Positions 1 to 12,016 of a stretch of DNA of 64,000 bases are shown here, one piece after another (positions within the stretch are counted from its first letter, which is position 1; every line of letters starts with the position of its first letter). Location: contig NC_092579.1 in assembly GCF_037975245.1 (NCBI RefSeq), forward strand, positions 27,081,666 through 27,145,665. Reading direction: 5' to 3'. The notes under the pieces are model-generated. The model did not search any database. It saw only the letters and a program-made list of their open reading frames with translations, and had not been told where the DNA came from. The stretch comes from Apostichopus japonicus (Eukaryota; Echinodermata; Holothuroidea; Aspidochirotida; Stichopodidae). A program made the translations under genes and the position numbers.

Positions 1-119
1 TTACTTTAGGAGGGACAGCCTTTGTCTCTTACGCATCATTGTGGAAAGAATGAAAATGGTCATGATATTTTGTTTTGGTGGAAAATTAAAAAATTCGTAA
101 GGCAATATGAATAGTCTTA

Positions 120-2900
120 CTAAATCAATTAACTTGAACAAACAAAATGTTCTCAAATGCCAGTCAGGATGCTCATTACTGATTCTCCGAGCTTGGAAAC
201 ATACTTTTCTCTGAAGGTTAAAAGTGGTAATGTATGGATTTTTATGCTTATTAAAATGATTTTCAAAATGTTTTTCATAACTTCTATTACATTGGGAATG
301 AATTATATCATTGTTGCTGAATTTAGGAGGACACCCTAAATCATATGCATATATTTGTGGAACAACTTAAAAGGTCATGATTTTGGTAAAAAGTGAAACA
401 AAAATCATTAAGTTTTAGCATTACAAAACATTAAATTGGGACAAGTATAAAAAGGTTCTCATATGCCAGTCAGGATGCTCATTATGGATTCCCAGAGACC
501 AGAAATATGCTTTTCTCTGAAGTAAAAAGTGTTAGTCTATGGAACTTAAAGCCTCTAAATATTTATAATGATTTTTAACATATTTTCTTATAACTTCTTT
601 CAAATTTGGAATTGATTGTATCCATTGTTGCCTAACACAGAAGGAAACCCTCCATTTTATGTTTAATTGTGGAAAAAAACTTAAATGGTCATGACTTTGG
701 CCAAAAATGAAAAAAATCATAAGGTTTTAGCCTTACAAAATCATTAAATTTGGACTAAAACGAAAGTTTTCAAATGCAGAAACATGTATTGAGTTAAAAT
801 GAAAAGATAAAATGAGTGTGGCCAAAAACAAATTGAATCACAAGGCTATTGCCCGTTACATAATAAATAATTGGGATCAAATCATTTTAGAAACAGGTCA
901 TTATTTTGGCAAATAATTAAAAATCATCATAAGGCAAACAAAATAAGGTATTTATAAGCATGTACAATATCATTATAGTTTGGACAAAATATGAAAGTTC
1001 TAAAATAGATTCCCAGAGCCCAGAAATGTTCTTTTCTCTGAAAGTTAACCTTCTAAACATTTAAGTGATTTTCCCCAAAAAATGTCTATAACCTCTTTCA
1101 AGGTAGGAACAGATCATATTCATCTAACTTAATTCAGAATGACAACTTTCAATCTAGGTATAATATTAGAAAGAATTAAAAATAGGTCACGATTGTAGCC
1201 ACAGAAAAAAAAATGGAGTTTAAGGTGGTAGTCTTTAGAAGTTTTACCCTCTAAAAATTAAAGTGATTTTACAAAAAATGGCTATAACTTTTATCAATGT
1301 GGGAACTGATTATATTACTTAATTCAGAAGTAATAATAACTCAGAAGTAATAAGTACTCAGACGTCATAAGTCAGAAGTAATAATTCAGAAGTAATAATA
1401 ACTTAAATCAGAATGACAACTTCCAATCTAGGTATAATATTAGTAAGAATTAAAAAAAGGTCAGAATTTTAGCCACAGCAAAAAATGGAGTTTTAACCCT
1501 CTTAACATGCCACTTTTAGCTTCAGAGAAAAGCATAAAATTCTTGATGCTGAGAATCTAAATTGAATGATTTTGTGTTATATGAAATCATTTTGATAATT
1601 AGGGACTACCACTAAACAAATGCAAACCAGGGCTCTAGGAATCCATAAAGAGCATCCAGACCTGATAATTGAGAATAAAAGACATTCTATGCATAATTTT
1701 GGAAAGAATTAAAACAGTCATGATTTTTGCTAAAGAATTAAAAAAAAAAGTCATAGGCTATATATGGCCCTACAAAACTTTCAATTTGGCAGAAGTTTTC
1801 AAATGCCATTGTTGATTTTTGCTGAAGGACACCCTCCACCCTATGCGTAATTTTGGAAAGGCCTTAAAAGGTCATGATTGTTTTCGAATATTATCAAAAA
1901 TCATTCAATTTGGACAGAAGTAAGGATACTCATAATGGCATCTCAAAGCTCAGAAATGTGCATAAAATGATTTTCAAAATTTGTCATAATAATTTCTTTC
2001 AAATTTGGATTGTATTATATGATTGTTGCTTAATTCAGAAAGACACACACCATCCTATGCATCATTGTGGAAATACTTATAAAGGTCATGGTTTAGCTAA
2101 AGAAAATCATAACTTAGTTAATTTAAATTTAACTTAAATTTAATTTTACAAACTTATTTAATTTGGACCAAATAACAATTTCTCAAATGTCAGTCAGGAT
2201 GCTCATTATGGATTCTCAGAGCTAGGCCTCTTATAATATTAAAATAATTTTATGGTTTTAGAGTAACAAAACTGTTAAAGTTGGACAAACAAAAATAGAA
2301 AGTTCTGATGTTAAAGTGTTAGTCTATGGAACCAAAAGCCTCTAAATATTAAAATGATTTTTTAAAATGTTTTATTATAACTTCTTTCAAATTAGGAATT
2401 GATATAATTGTTGCTTTATTCAGAAGGATACCCTCAACTTAAAAGGTCATTTTTTGGGCCAAAAATAAAACAAAATTATAAGGTTTCAGCCTACAAAACT
2501 GTTAAATATGGACCCCAAAAAAATAGAAAGTTCTCAAATGCCAGTCAGGATGTTCATTATGGATTCCAAGTTAAATAGTTAGTCTATGGAACTTAGAGCC
2601 GCTAAATATTAAAATGATTTTTAAAATGTTTTGTTATAACTTCTTTCAAATTAGGAATTTATTATATCATTGTTGCTTGTGGAAAAAACAGGAAGACATG
2701 ATTTGCCACAAAAAAATCATTAGGTTTCAGCCATGCAAAAATCAACAAAGGTACTCAAATGCCAGTCAGGATGCTCATTATAAATTCCCAGAGCTCAGAA
2801 ATATGCTTTATACTGAAACTAATAGTTGAAGTCTATGGACTGTTTAAACCTATAAATATTAAAATAATTATCAGAATGTTTCATTTCACTTCCTTTCAAA
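120..2900 (+). repeat. Dispersed/tandem ~290-bp repeat, direct-orientation block
   Basis: A degenerate unit recurs with the core CCAGTCAGGATGCTCATTA followed by a variant of GATTCCCAGAGCTCAGAAAT and TGCTTTTCTCTGAA. Clear cores lie near 158, 461, 2190, 2541 and 2758, with weaker ones near 1000 and 1920. Around 1500-1700 one copy is in the opposite orientation. Other shared pieces are AAAATGATTTTCAAAATGTTT and AAAGGTCATGATTTTGG. The ORFs here are short, lie inside repeat units and are not conserved between copies, so I see no gene. Confidence 0.8.
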
Positions 2901-3000
2901 TTGAGAATGTAGCATATTATTTGAACTTAATGCAGTAGGACAACTTCCATCCTAACCATAGTTTTGGAAAGAATTAAAAAGCTAAGACAAAAAAATCATC

Positions 3001-3420
3001 ACTCAATAATATTAATAATAATAAGTAATATTTAAGCGCATAATCAGCAACACTGCTCAAAGCGCTTTGCAAATGTAAAACCTAAAAACAAATAGTAACA
3101 AAAACCTAAATATTAAATATATAGAACCAATAAGGCATAAAATGTAAAAGCCCAACAATATAAAAAACACTTGTACTAAACGATAATAAAAAAATACAAC
3201 CTGAACGCATACAGTCCAAAACAACTTCAGAAGTATGTAAATAGTAAAATAATTTTAAAAACTTAACAAAATGCACAAAAGATTAAATCATAGTCTATGT
3301 TTATAAATATAAATAAGTATGAGAAACAATAGTACAGTAAGACAATTATTGTAAAAGCCTAAAACATAGTAATAAACACCCAATGCTAAACAATAATAAA
3401 TAGAACCCTAAATTCAGTCG
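3001..3420. repeat. AT-rich insertion between the two repeat arrays
   Basis: This stretch interrupts the ~290-bp arrays. It contains AAGCGCATAATCAGCAACAC and CTCAAAGCGCTTTGCAAATG, wording similar to the 3' tails of marine-invertebrate LINE/SINE elements (a comparable phrase lies near 29730-29765). It then turns into AAT-rich, internally repetitive sequence with two related blocks (about 3100-3230 and 3290-3420, sharing CCTAAA and ACAATAATAAA). No coding potential is visible. Confidence 0.45.
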
Positions 3421-3559
3421 AAAAAAAAAACCCTTTCAAATGTCAGATAGAATGCTCATTATGAGTTACCAGATATGCTTGTCTAGGATCAGTTTAAAGT
3501 GGTTTATTGGGAATTTTTAACCCTTTAAAAATAACTCTATATTTTACCATAATCATGAC

Positions 3560-5905
3560 CTTTTAAGTATATGCATAGGATGGAGGGTGTCTTTTTGAAT
3601 TATGTAATAATGTATTATTCATTCCCAGGTTAAAAGAAGGTTATTCTAAAGCACTTTGAAAATTGTTATGATATCATGAGGCTTAAAATTCCATAGACTA
3701 CCACTTTTATCTGGATAGAAAAGCAAATTTCTGATTTTCTAATTTCATTTAATTTTACAAAAATAGATGGAATGAGAAGAACCATTCCCACCTTGAAAGA
3801 AATTCTAAAAAACATAGAAACTGCATAGTAAAGCATATTTCTGAGCTCTGTATGAAAACATAGGGAGCATCCCGACTGTCAATTGAGAACTTTCGTTCTC
3901 CAAATTCACTAAATTTGTAAAGTTGCAGCCATATGGCCCACATCATGACCTATTTAATTCTTTCCACACATGTGCATTAGATACAGGGTGTCGTTCTTAT
4001 TAAGCAACAATGATATTATTCTCAATTTGAGAGAATTTATTATGAAACATTTTGAGAATCATTTTAATATGCTAAAAATTTCATATGCTACCACTTTTAA
4101 CTTCAGAGAGAAGCATATCTGGGCTCTTGGCATCCTGACTGGCATTGAGAACTTTTTTTGTCTGAATTTATTGAGTTTGTATGGCCAAAGCCTTACTTTG
4201 GGGAGGGGGGTGAAAATCACGACCCTTTTAGTTCTTTCCACACATATGCATTGGATGGAGGGTGTCCTTCTGATTAAGCAACAATGATATTATTCATTCT
4301 CAATTTGAGAGAATTTATAATGAAACATTTTGAGAATCATTTTAATATGCTAAAAATTCCATATGCTACCACTTTAACTTCAGAGAGAAGCATATCTGGG
4401 CTCTGGGAATCAATAATGAGCATCCTGACTGGCATTGAGAACTTTTTTTTGTCTGAATTTATTGAGTTTGTATGGCCAAAGCCTTACATTGGGGAGGGGG
4501 TGGGGGTAAAAATCATGACCCTTTTAGTTCTTTCCACACATGCATTGGATGGAGGGTGTCCTTCTTATTAAGCAACAATGATATTATTCATTCTCAATTT
4601 GAGAGAATTTATAATGAAACATTTTGAGAATCATTTTAATAGGCTAAAGATTCCACAAACTACCACTTTTAACTTCAGAGAGAAGCATATCTGGGCTCTG
4701 GGAATCAATAATGAGCATCCCGACTGGCATTTGAGAACTTTTTTTTCTTTCCAAAATTTAATGATTTTGTATGGCTATAGCCTTATGAGTTTATTTTTTT
4801 TTTGGCCAAAATCATGACCTTTATAGTTCTTTCCATGCATATGCATTAGATAGAGGGTGTCCTTCTTATAAAGCAACAGTGATATTATTCATTCTCAATT
4901 TGAGGGAATTTATAATGAAACATTTTGAGAATCATTTTAATAGGCTAAAAATTCCATAGGCTACCACTTTTAACTTCAGAGAGAAGCATAAATGGGCCCT
5001 TGGTATCTATAATGAGCATCCTGACTGGCATTTGAGAACTTTTTTTTTTGGTCCAAATTTAATGAATTTGTATGGCTATATAGCCTAAGGAGTTTATTTT
5101 TTTTTGGCCAAAATCATGACCTTAGTTCTTCCTACACATATGCATTAGATAGTGGGTGTCCTTCCAAAGCAACAGTGATATTATTCATTCTCAATTTGAG
5201 GGAATTTATAATGAAACATTTTGAGAATCATTTTAATAGGCTAAAAATTCCATAGGCTACCACTTTTAACTTCAGAGAGAAGCATATCTGGACTCTGGGA
5301 ATCCATAATGAGCATCCTGACTGGCATTTGAGAACTTTTTTTTTTTGGTCAAAATTTTTGGGATTTTGTATGGCTTATAGCCTTATCAATTCTCTTCTTT
5401 TGTTGGCCATTTTTTAAAGTTTTTTCTACACTGTATAGAGGGGTCCTTCTTATTAAGCTATAATGAGATTATTCGTTCTCAATTTAAAGAAAGTACAAAG
5501 ACACATTTGAAAATCATTTTATTAGTGTTCCATAGACCGACACTTACCTTCATTGAAGAGTATACCCGAGCTCTTGGAATCCATAATGAGCATCCTGACT
5601 GGCATTTGAGAACATTTTTTTTTTCTTTCAAAATTTAATGATTTTGTCTGGCCAAAGCATTAAGATTTTATTTCTCATTTTTGGCCAAAATCAGAACATT
5701 CACAATTTGAAATAAAACACAAGGAAACATTTTGAAAATCGTTTTATTATGTGAAACACTTTCAATCCCAAACCCTGCCACTTCATTGAAGAGTTTACCT
5801 GAGCCCTTGGAATCCATAATGAGCATCCTGATTGGCATCTTAGCTTTTTTTTGTCCAAATTCATTGATAATGTATTTCCCCACCCCACATCCCCCCCCCA
5901 GGCCC
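3560..5905 (-). repeat. Tandem ~290-bp repeat array, inverted relative to the first block
   Basis: Here the same unit is read on the minus strand: AGCATCCTGACTGGCATT recurs near 3867 (variant), 4127, 4420, 4706, 5017, 5311, 5593 and 5820, a spacing of about 230-305 bp. The units also share CACTTTTAACTTCAGAGAGA, ATTCTCAATTTGAGAGAATT and GGTGTCCTTCTTATTAAGCA. Neighbouring units between 4000 and 5300 are very alike, so local amplification looks recent there. Together with the direct block this makes a large head-to-head inverted arrangement with its switch point near 3.5 kb. Confidence 0.88.
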
Positions 5906-6287
5906 CCAATTTGAAAAATAAGAATTACTTGTTAAAAACAGTTGACACATCATACTGTAGCTCTAGGAATCAATAATCAAATATATAAATCAAAACATCA
6001 TAAGGCTCAGATATAGTCCTGTTTAATTCCAACCAATCAGTTTTAATTAATCTAATCTAATCAATGGTCTAATCAATCTCTCCTAAAGTGAATATATTAG
6101 TGATTCTTATTTTGATATTTTTATAATTTTCTCAACATATAAACTATTAGGCCGGGTTGTCAGATGGACAACCAGTCAAAATCCGTAAAAAATTTGCCCC
6201 TAGCTTACATCGTAGCATGAAACATCAACAGACAGGTACTAGCATTCAAATCTTGTTCAGATACATATTAAATTGATTGCATATATA

Positions 6288-6312
6288 ATAAAATATATAT
6301 ATATATAAATAT
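6288..6312. repeat. (TA)n microsatellite
   Basis: A short run of TA dinucleotides sits just upstream of the first kinase exon, in its intron. Confidence 0.7.
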
Positions 6313-6404
6313 GTTTTTTAGACTCTTCCATTCAACGTGAGACTTGCATCATCTATCTCCTCACGAATCAACCCGTTCTGCTTGTCCTCTCTATCCTCTT
6401 TCAG

Positions 6405-6527
6405 GAAGATACACGTCGCTCTCTGACATCTGGAATTATGGAGTACTCCTCTGGGAGATATTCTCCAGAGGTAGCACTCCGTACCCCGGCATGAATAACA
6501 ACGAGGCCAGAGAGAAAATAGAGGGCA
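6405..6527 (+). CDS. Fes/Fer-like tyrosine kinase, penultimate exon (partial gene)
   Basis: The exon follows a CTTTCAG acceptor and ends at GGGCA|GTAAGT. It encodes [20 protein letters not shown] and then [20 protein letters not shown]. This is kinase subdomains [15 protein letters not shown] with the invariant Asp and Trp of the C-lobe. The N-x-x-AREKIE ending resembles the NQQTRE segment typical of Fes/Fer kinases. The phases are clean (2 nt, 40 codons, 1 nt) and join the next exon in frame. The ATP-binding, HRD and DFG segments are absent from the window; the 6 kb upstream is only repeat sequence. A functional gene therefore needs exons left of position 1, or this is a stranded 3' end. Family assignment is from sequence resemblance; another SH2-type cytoplasmic kinase is possible. 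Confidence 0.85.
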
Positions 6528-7068
6528 GTAAGTACTGAAAAACAATGAGAGAGGAATATGAAGTCACCTTAACCTTACCCTCCCCCTTTAAGGAAAATAA
6601 GAATATTGGCCAGATGAACTGGAAAATAATAGTACTCACTGTATGCAATTCAAATTACAATTAAAAGATGATATATAATAGATAACAAAAGTTACACCAG
6701 GTGGTCCTCAGTTGGTTCTATAGTTACACAAGAAAGCCTCAGTAGGTATAATAGAGGGTTTCCAAAGCTGTACCAGACAGTTAATGAATTATTCTTTGGG
6801 GGAGTGGAGGGGGGGTTAATTTTTGTAAAGCTGTAACTGCTTCCTTCTTTTCGTCCTCAAGAAAAATGCCACCTTAATTTACGTTAGATACACTAACTAC
6901 TGCTATTTACATATAATATTAATGATACAAATGATGTAGAAAAAAGTCTGACATTCTTGGAAATATGCCTAAAATGTCTCGTTATTGACCACTACCATAG
7001 CGACTGTTAGATGCCTGTGCTTGTTTGTCGTTGTCATGGTTATAAGCCTATCTTCTCCTCAATTTCAG

Positions 7069-7211
7069 GCTATCGGATGAACCAGCCTCCCGAATGTCCA
7101 GGTGCCGTCTGGGAATGGATCAAGGCCTGCTGGAGGAAAGAACCAGAGGACAGACAAAACTTTTCAGAAATCAAGACAGCGATGAAGAAGATACATAAAA
7201 TATTTAAATAG
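7069..7211 (+). CDS. Fes/Fer-like tyrosine kinase, terminal exon
   Basis: The acceptor is AATTTCAG at 7061-7068 and the exon runs to a TAG stop. It encodes YRMNQPPECPGAVWEWIKAC and then WRKEPEDRQNFSEIKTAMKK. This is kinase subdomain XI: CW-x-x-EPEDRxxF, where the conserved Arg of the C-lobe is present. The usual family wording is DRPSF; here it is DRQNF, a modest departure. The protein stops soon after the kinase fold (KIHKIFK), as Fes and Fer do with IRKRHR-like tails. The junction with the previous exon (A|GC) gives Ser and keeps frame. No AATAAA occurs within the first few hundred bases downstream. Confidence 0.85.
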
Positions 7212-8384
7212 AATGCAATCTCTTTTTAAAAAAATTCAATTATTTCAACATCCAATAGTGTGAGACTCAGTCTGATACAACTCAAGGGTACAGAGGTGAA
7301 AAGCCACCATCTTTACAAATCTATTGCCAATGTTTGCTCAGGAAACATCCCAGAAATATGGCCGTCGATTAAGTGAATCCCAAATTACGTGATCGAGAAT
7401 GTTTCACGTTATCCGGTGTTTTCTGGTGAAGAAGAGAATGGATTGTATGGTTGCATGGTTCCCCCATCAAACACTGGATTCTTGGAACGATTGGAACCGA
7501 TAACCGTTTCAAAATGGAATATACATAGCATGGCATCTACCTATGTTTAGTTTGTTCATGACAGTACTCATCCAATCATCGTGGGCTTGCAGTCTTGTTA
7601 AGAAATGATGAATTTACAATATATTTGTCACCCTGTAGAGTTAATTGTCATTTATACAGTCTGAAACAGTTTTTGATTAAGTAAGTGTACCTAAGTAAGT
7701 GTACCTAAATTCCAACTGATATACATTAATAGTAAGTCTCGTTAACTATTTTGTCGTGGGATGACACCAGGTCTTTTATTTAAAGGTGAGATGTTGTTCG
7801 TTGTCACATTGTGACGGCCATTAGCATATTTACCACAGTTACTCTGATATAGTTGATGGCAAAGTAAATATGATCAGTGAAACAACATATATCTTTGTGT
7901 TCCAACTCTTTTTTTTTCTGTATCAGAAAATTTCAAATACTTCTTATAAATTAATTGGCAACAAAAAAGTTTGATCAATAACATCAAGGGAAATATATCC
8001 AATGAGTTTTTAGCCATGAGTTTTTGATGACACAATGAGTTTTTAGACACAAGCTGCTTCTTTGGTATTTCCTTTTGCAGTATTTGCTTTGCAAGAAAAG
8101 TTTGTATAACACTATTGGACCGTTTGCAGGCAAAAAGCTGGATTATCGATTTGAAACTATTGAAAAAAATTGAAGAAAGAAAGATGAAAATGAGGTTCAT
8201 ATGCAAAAGTTAATAATGATTGTCCCAATGTGCACAAAACAAGGTATTGATTGTTCAACATATTGAAATTCATACAGGCAGAGCTTGGTTAGTGGATCAA
8301 TAACATGAATTCAATTCTCATAATGAATAATACAGTTGTAATATTGTCTTGCAATGTAACAACAATAGATAATAGACAATAGAA
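7212..8384. other. No gene seen; probable 3' flank of the kinase gene
   Basis: Unique-looking AT-rich sequence. The 110-codon minus ORF at 7874-8206 is K/S/I-rich, has no recognisable domain and is bounded by no credible splice sites. The first stretch may be 3' UTR. Confidence 0.5.
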
Positions 8385-8990
8385 AACACATACTGCTAAA
8401 TGGTTACTCATTACAATGGGGTCTATTAAAAAGCTCATTGCTGGATAATTACACATACTGCTAAATGGTCACTAATTTCAATGAGTCTACGAAATAGCTC
8501 ATTGCTGGATAATTACGCGTACTGCTAAATGGTCATTAATTACAATGGAGCCTATTAAATAGCTCATTGCTGGATAATTACACATACTGCTAAATGGTCA
8601 CTAATTTCAATGAGTCTACGAAATAGCTCATTGCTGGATAATTACGCGTACTGCTAAATGGTCATTAATTACAATGGGGTCTATTAAATAGCTCATTGCT
8701 GGATAATTACACATACTGCTAAATGGTCACTAATTTCAATAGCTCATTGCTGGATAATTACGCGTACTGCTAAATGGTCATTAATTACAATGGGTCTATG
8801 AAATAGCTCATTGCTGGATAATTACGCGTACTGCTAAATTGTCACCAATTTCAATGGGTCTACAAAGTAGCTCATTGATGGATAATTACACGTTCTGCTA
8901 AATGGTCACTACTTTCAATGGGTCTATGAAATAGCTCATTGCTGGATAATTACATGTACTGCTAAATGGTCACTCATTACAATGCGATCA
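8385..8990. repeat. Minisatellite, ~64-bp monomer with alternating A/B types
   Basis: About ten copies of a unit beginning ACTGCTAAATGGTCA and ending AGCTCATTGCTGGATAATTA. Two monomer types alternate through much of the array. One has ACACATACTG with CTAATTTCAATGAGTCTACG. The other has ACGCGTACTG with TTAATTACAATGGGGTCTAT. This gives a dimeric higher-order period near 127 bp. One monomer near 8710-8760 lacks about 13 bp in its middle. The last copies (8820-8990) are more diverged, as expected at an array edge. Confidence 0.9.
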
Positions 8991-11735
8991 TAAAACTAGG
9001 TCATTGGTTTGTATTAAATCTAAATAAGTTATGGATTGAGTGCTCATTGTGATGGCTATTTTTTTCAACATTTGAAAAAGAAATGCATTTCCTTTCTATT
9101 TATTCAAGGTTAATCCCCAAAATTAAAAGTCAATATGTCACACAGGATAACTTTTCCATATCTGATATCTCCTCATAATTTTGCAATATTTATATGTATC
9201 CCAGAATTGCTTGGAGGACTTTTGTCTCCTTTTCTGCCATTGTAGATATTTTTTTATTTACACAGGAATAGTTTGTATTACATTTGACGGACCAACATTT
9301 CATAAAGTTTTTTTCTCTTTTGTGTGACAAAGTTTAGTATTTTACTTCTTAGACTGCAATACACACTTTGGGTTTTACTTTCTGTTCTTCGATGGTAACA
9401 AATTTGTTGTATCAGAAAAAAGAGTTCCTTGTATTTTCACTTCCTTCTAAGTGTGTTTCAAAAAACTTGATAAAACTGCGCATGTAACAAAAATGTATAT
9501 ATGCCATAAGAAGACATGAAGTTTCATTCTTAACTAGAATTAACACAAGCAGAACTGGAGGAAATGTATACAAATGAGTTCTAAAGCCATGTATAATTTT
9601 GAACAATAATGCAACAGGTTAGCTACATATTTGTATCAATGATTTCTGTATTGGGGTGGGGGGGGGGGTGTTTACCTCGTAAACAAACCAATTCATTTTA
9701 CCCTATATGAATAGGACTTACAACATGGGAGAAAAGGAATAAATTGCTTTCAACCAAAAACAACAACTTTCTTGAAGCAATTACAGAAGCTTTATGCATT
9801 TAATTGTAAATTTAATCAAGCCTACAGTGGTTAAAGTGGTGAACAAATCCAATGATCTTCCATAGTTAACACTCAAGACATTTTTCATATTTCAGGCACA
9901 GAAATCACATTGATAATGTTTGAAATTGTTCCACTTGGAATACATTATTTTAGGTTGAAGTTGTCTAGTGAAATTAATGACCTTCATTGGCATGGGATTT
10001 TAGTATCTTGACAGGGCAGAAAATTTGTTAAATTTTTCCTCAAAATGCTCCTTTAAACATCTGGACATGAGCAAGATGCATGCGATGTATGTTATGTTCA
10101 AGATCTCAAACAAAAGCAAGATTTTTTGTTTTTTTGTTGTACATTTTGTCCTATTTTTGATTTAAATAGTGTTCTGTTTTTTACTGGTAGAGGGAAATCT
10201 TAACTTCACAGATACTGTATATATTATTTTGCAATAGTTGTTGTTATTATTTTCAAAAGTAAACTTTTAATAATTATTTTTCTACAAAAACGTGTGAAAT
10301 AGTTCTTTCTTTTGAGGAAGAAATTACAGAGATGGCTATTAACTATTTGCTTTCAATTTTATCCATATCATGCAACAGATTTAGAATATTTCCCTCTTAA
10401 TCTGTTTATGTAAATAACAAAGGTTATTAGATGGGTAAGTAGTGATTGTGAGTGGGGTGGGGAGGGGGTAGACGAGAATTGATGGGTGAAAATAGGAACA
10501 TTTGGTGCCAGGGACCAAGGTTTGTAATATTTCATACACTGCATGATATCGTTTTGTAATACTGTATTTGATTTCAACATTATTAAAGGAAAATAAACTT
10601 GAGAAATATAAGATCATACATTCATTTGTTTTCATTTAACTTACAGTAACACCTTTTATTTATTGTTTTGAGAAGAGAAAGATTATTCACGACAAATGGT
10701 TCTAAAAATTTTGTGCTACAGAATAGTAGTTTGAGGAATGAAGCAAAGAGCATAAGTGACCATTATTTCATTTCTAGCACATATTGGTGGTTAAGCTGAT
10801 GTTCTTAAAGGTTGTTATAAATTCATTTATTTCTGTGCCAAAAATTTCTTGCTTATATTTCATTGCATATTTTCTAATTCCTACCACATCATGTTTGGCC
10901 ACTATTAGCTCGTAAATAGTTTACCAAGTATTGACAACTTCCATTACAATTTGTTAAATTAAGACACCACCCTCACTGTTTAGTTCAGAAGCAAGTAGAT
11001 TGAACTATTTTGCTGTAAACTTTAAGAATATATTTTATCTTACAGATTCTCACAGTTATGTACCTCACTGATAATCCCATGAAAGGTGATATTAACACTG
11101 CTTCAAATTATAAATTTGATAATTCTCTGGGTCTTGGTTTAGGGTTCAAATCCTGGTAGGTCTAGAACAGTTCAAAAGTTTTCTTATTTTTAATAATTTC
11201 CATAAATTTGAAATAACGAAGGAAACTTGAAGCTTTGAGCAGTTTTCTTCATGCCTTTTTTTTTTATGGTTTTACAAGCATCACAGGAGTCTTGTGGTCG
11301 GCTTTCACAGCACATATTTGTCTTCTTCATAGTCACATGCATAGCTAAGTATCAGTACTGTAAGACAAGTACTGAACTACAGGGAAGGTATTAAGGTTAT
11401 ATTAGTATAAACTAACACAAAGGTTAAATTAAAAAAATCTTATGAAATGTGTCAAACCACATAAATAGTTGCAATTGAATAATGAGGTTACGACAACATC
11501 CAAGGTTTCCTCAATCAAATCTCATTCTAGCAGAAAGTGTTTTTAAACTTATCTTTTACATTAGAAATGTGTTTAGTGCCAGCAAATGTTTTTGTCGCCA
11601 AGTCTACACAGTTCAGTTTATACCACTCTGTTCCCTACATAATGTGGAAAAAGTTGCAATATCCATTCAGTTTTCCTTAATGCTGATATGAACTTTCACT
11701 TGTAAGTTAAAATCTGAAAAAAACATCATGACCAA
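8991..11735. other. No gene seen
   Basis: AT-rich sequence with a G-run at 9655-9668 and G-rich patches near 10455-10470. Short ORFs lack domain resemblance and convincing splice context. AATAAA hexamers occur (near 9738 and 10593 on +) but cannot be tied to a transcript. Confidence 0.4.
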
Positions 11736-11823
11736 GACTTTATCTTTAAGATGTTTCTCCATAACCTATTAAACTTTAACAAACCAGTGATTTTTTACTC
11801 ATGCCTTGCAATTTCTTTCTTAC

Positions 11824-12016
11824 CTTCTTTCTCCACAGTAAATCTGTTTGCCCATAGTCGTACCAGAGTTCTTGACCATGTTTTATGTCTTTTAGGGCAA
11901 ACAAACAGAGACAGACTCTTCCTTCAAGTATTTGTTTCTTCATAACAGAATTGGCCTCCCTGCCAATCTCATCATTTACCATCTTTGCAACACAGGCTGT
12001 GTCTGTAGCATCAATA
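11824..12016 (-). pseudogene. SET-domain C-terminal exon, copy A
   Basis: On the minus strand a CCCTCAG acceptor precedes 12016 and the exon ends at AAG|GTAAGA (11824). It reads IDATDTACVAKMVNDEIGRE, then ANSVMKKQILEGRVCLCLFA, then LKDIKHGQELWYDYGQTDLL. This is the SET-C part: an N-D-E-x-x-x-x-A-N segment in the place of the NHSCxPN motif and EL-x-Y-D-Y-G in the place of ELTFDYG. Such proteins are lysine methyltransferases or relatives that lost activity; the weak N-H-S region argues for caution about catalysis. This exon itself is open. It splices in frame (TG|T) to the N-terminal exon at 13320-13479, which carries a stop, so the copy is called a pseudogene. Confidence 0.72.

Noticed and set aside
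8385-8990. CRISPR-like array
   Set aside because: Units are contiguous with no unique spacers and the DNA is eukaryotic; it is a minisatellite.
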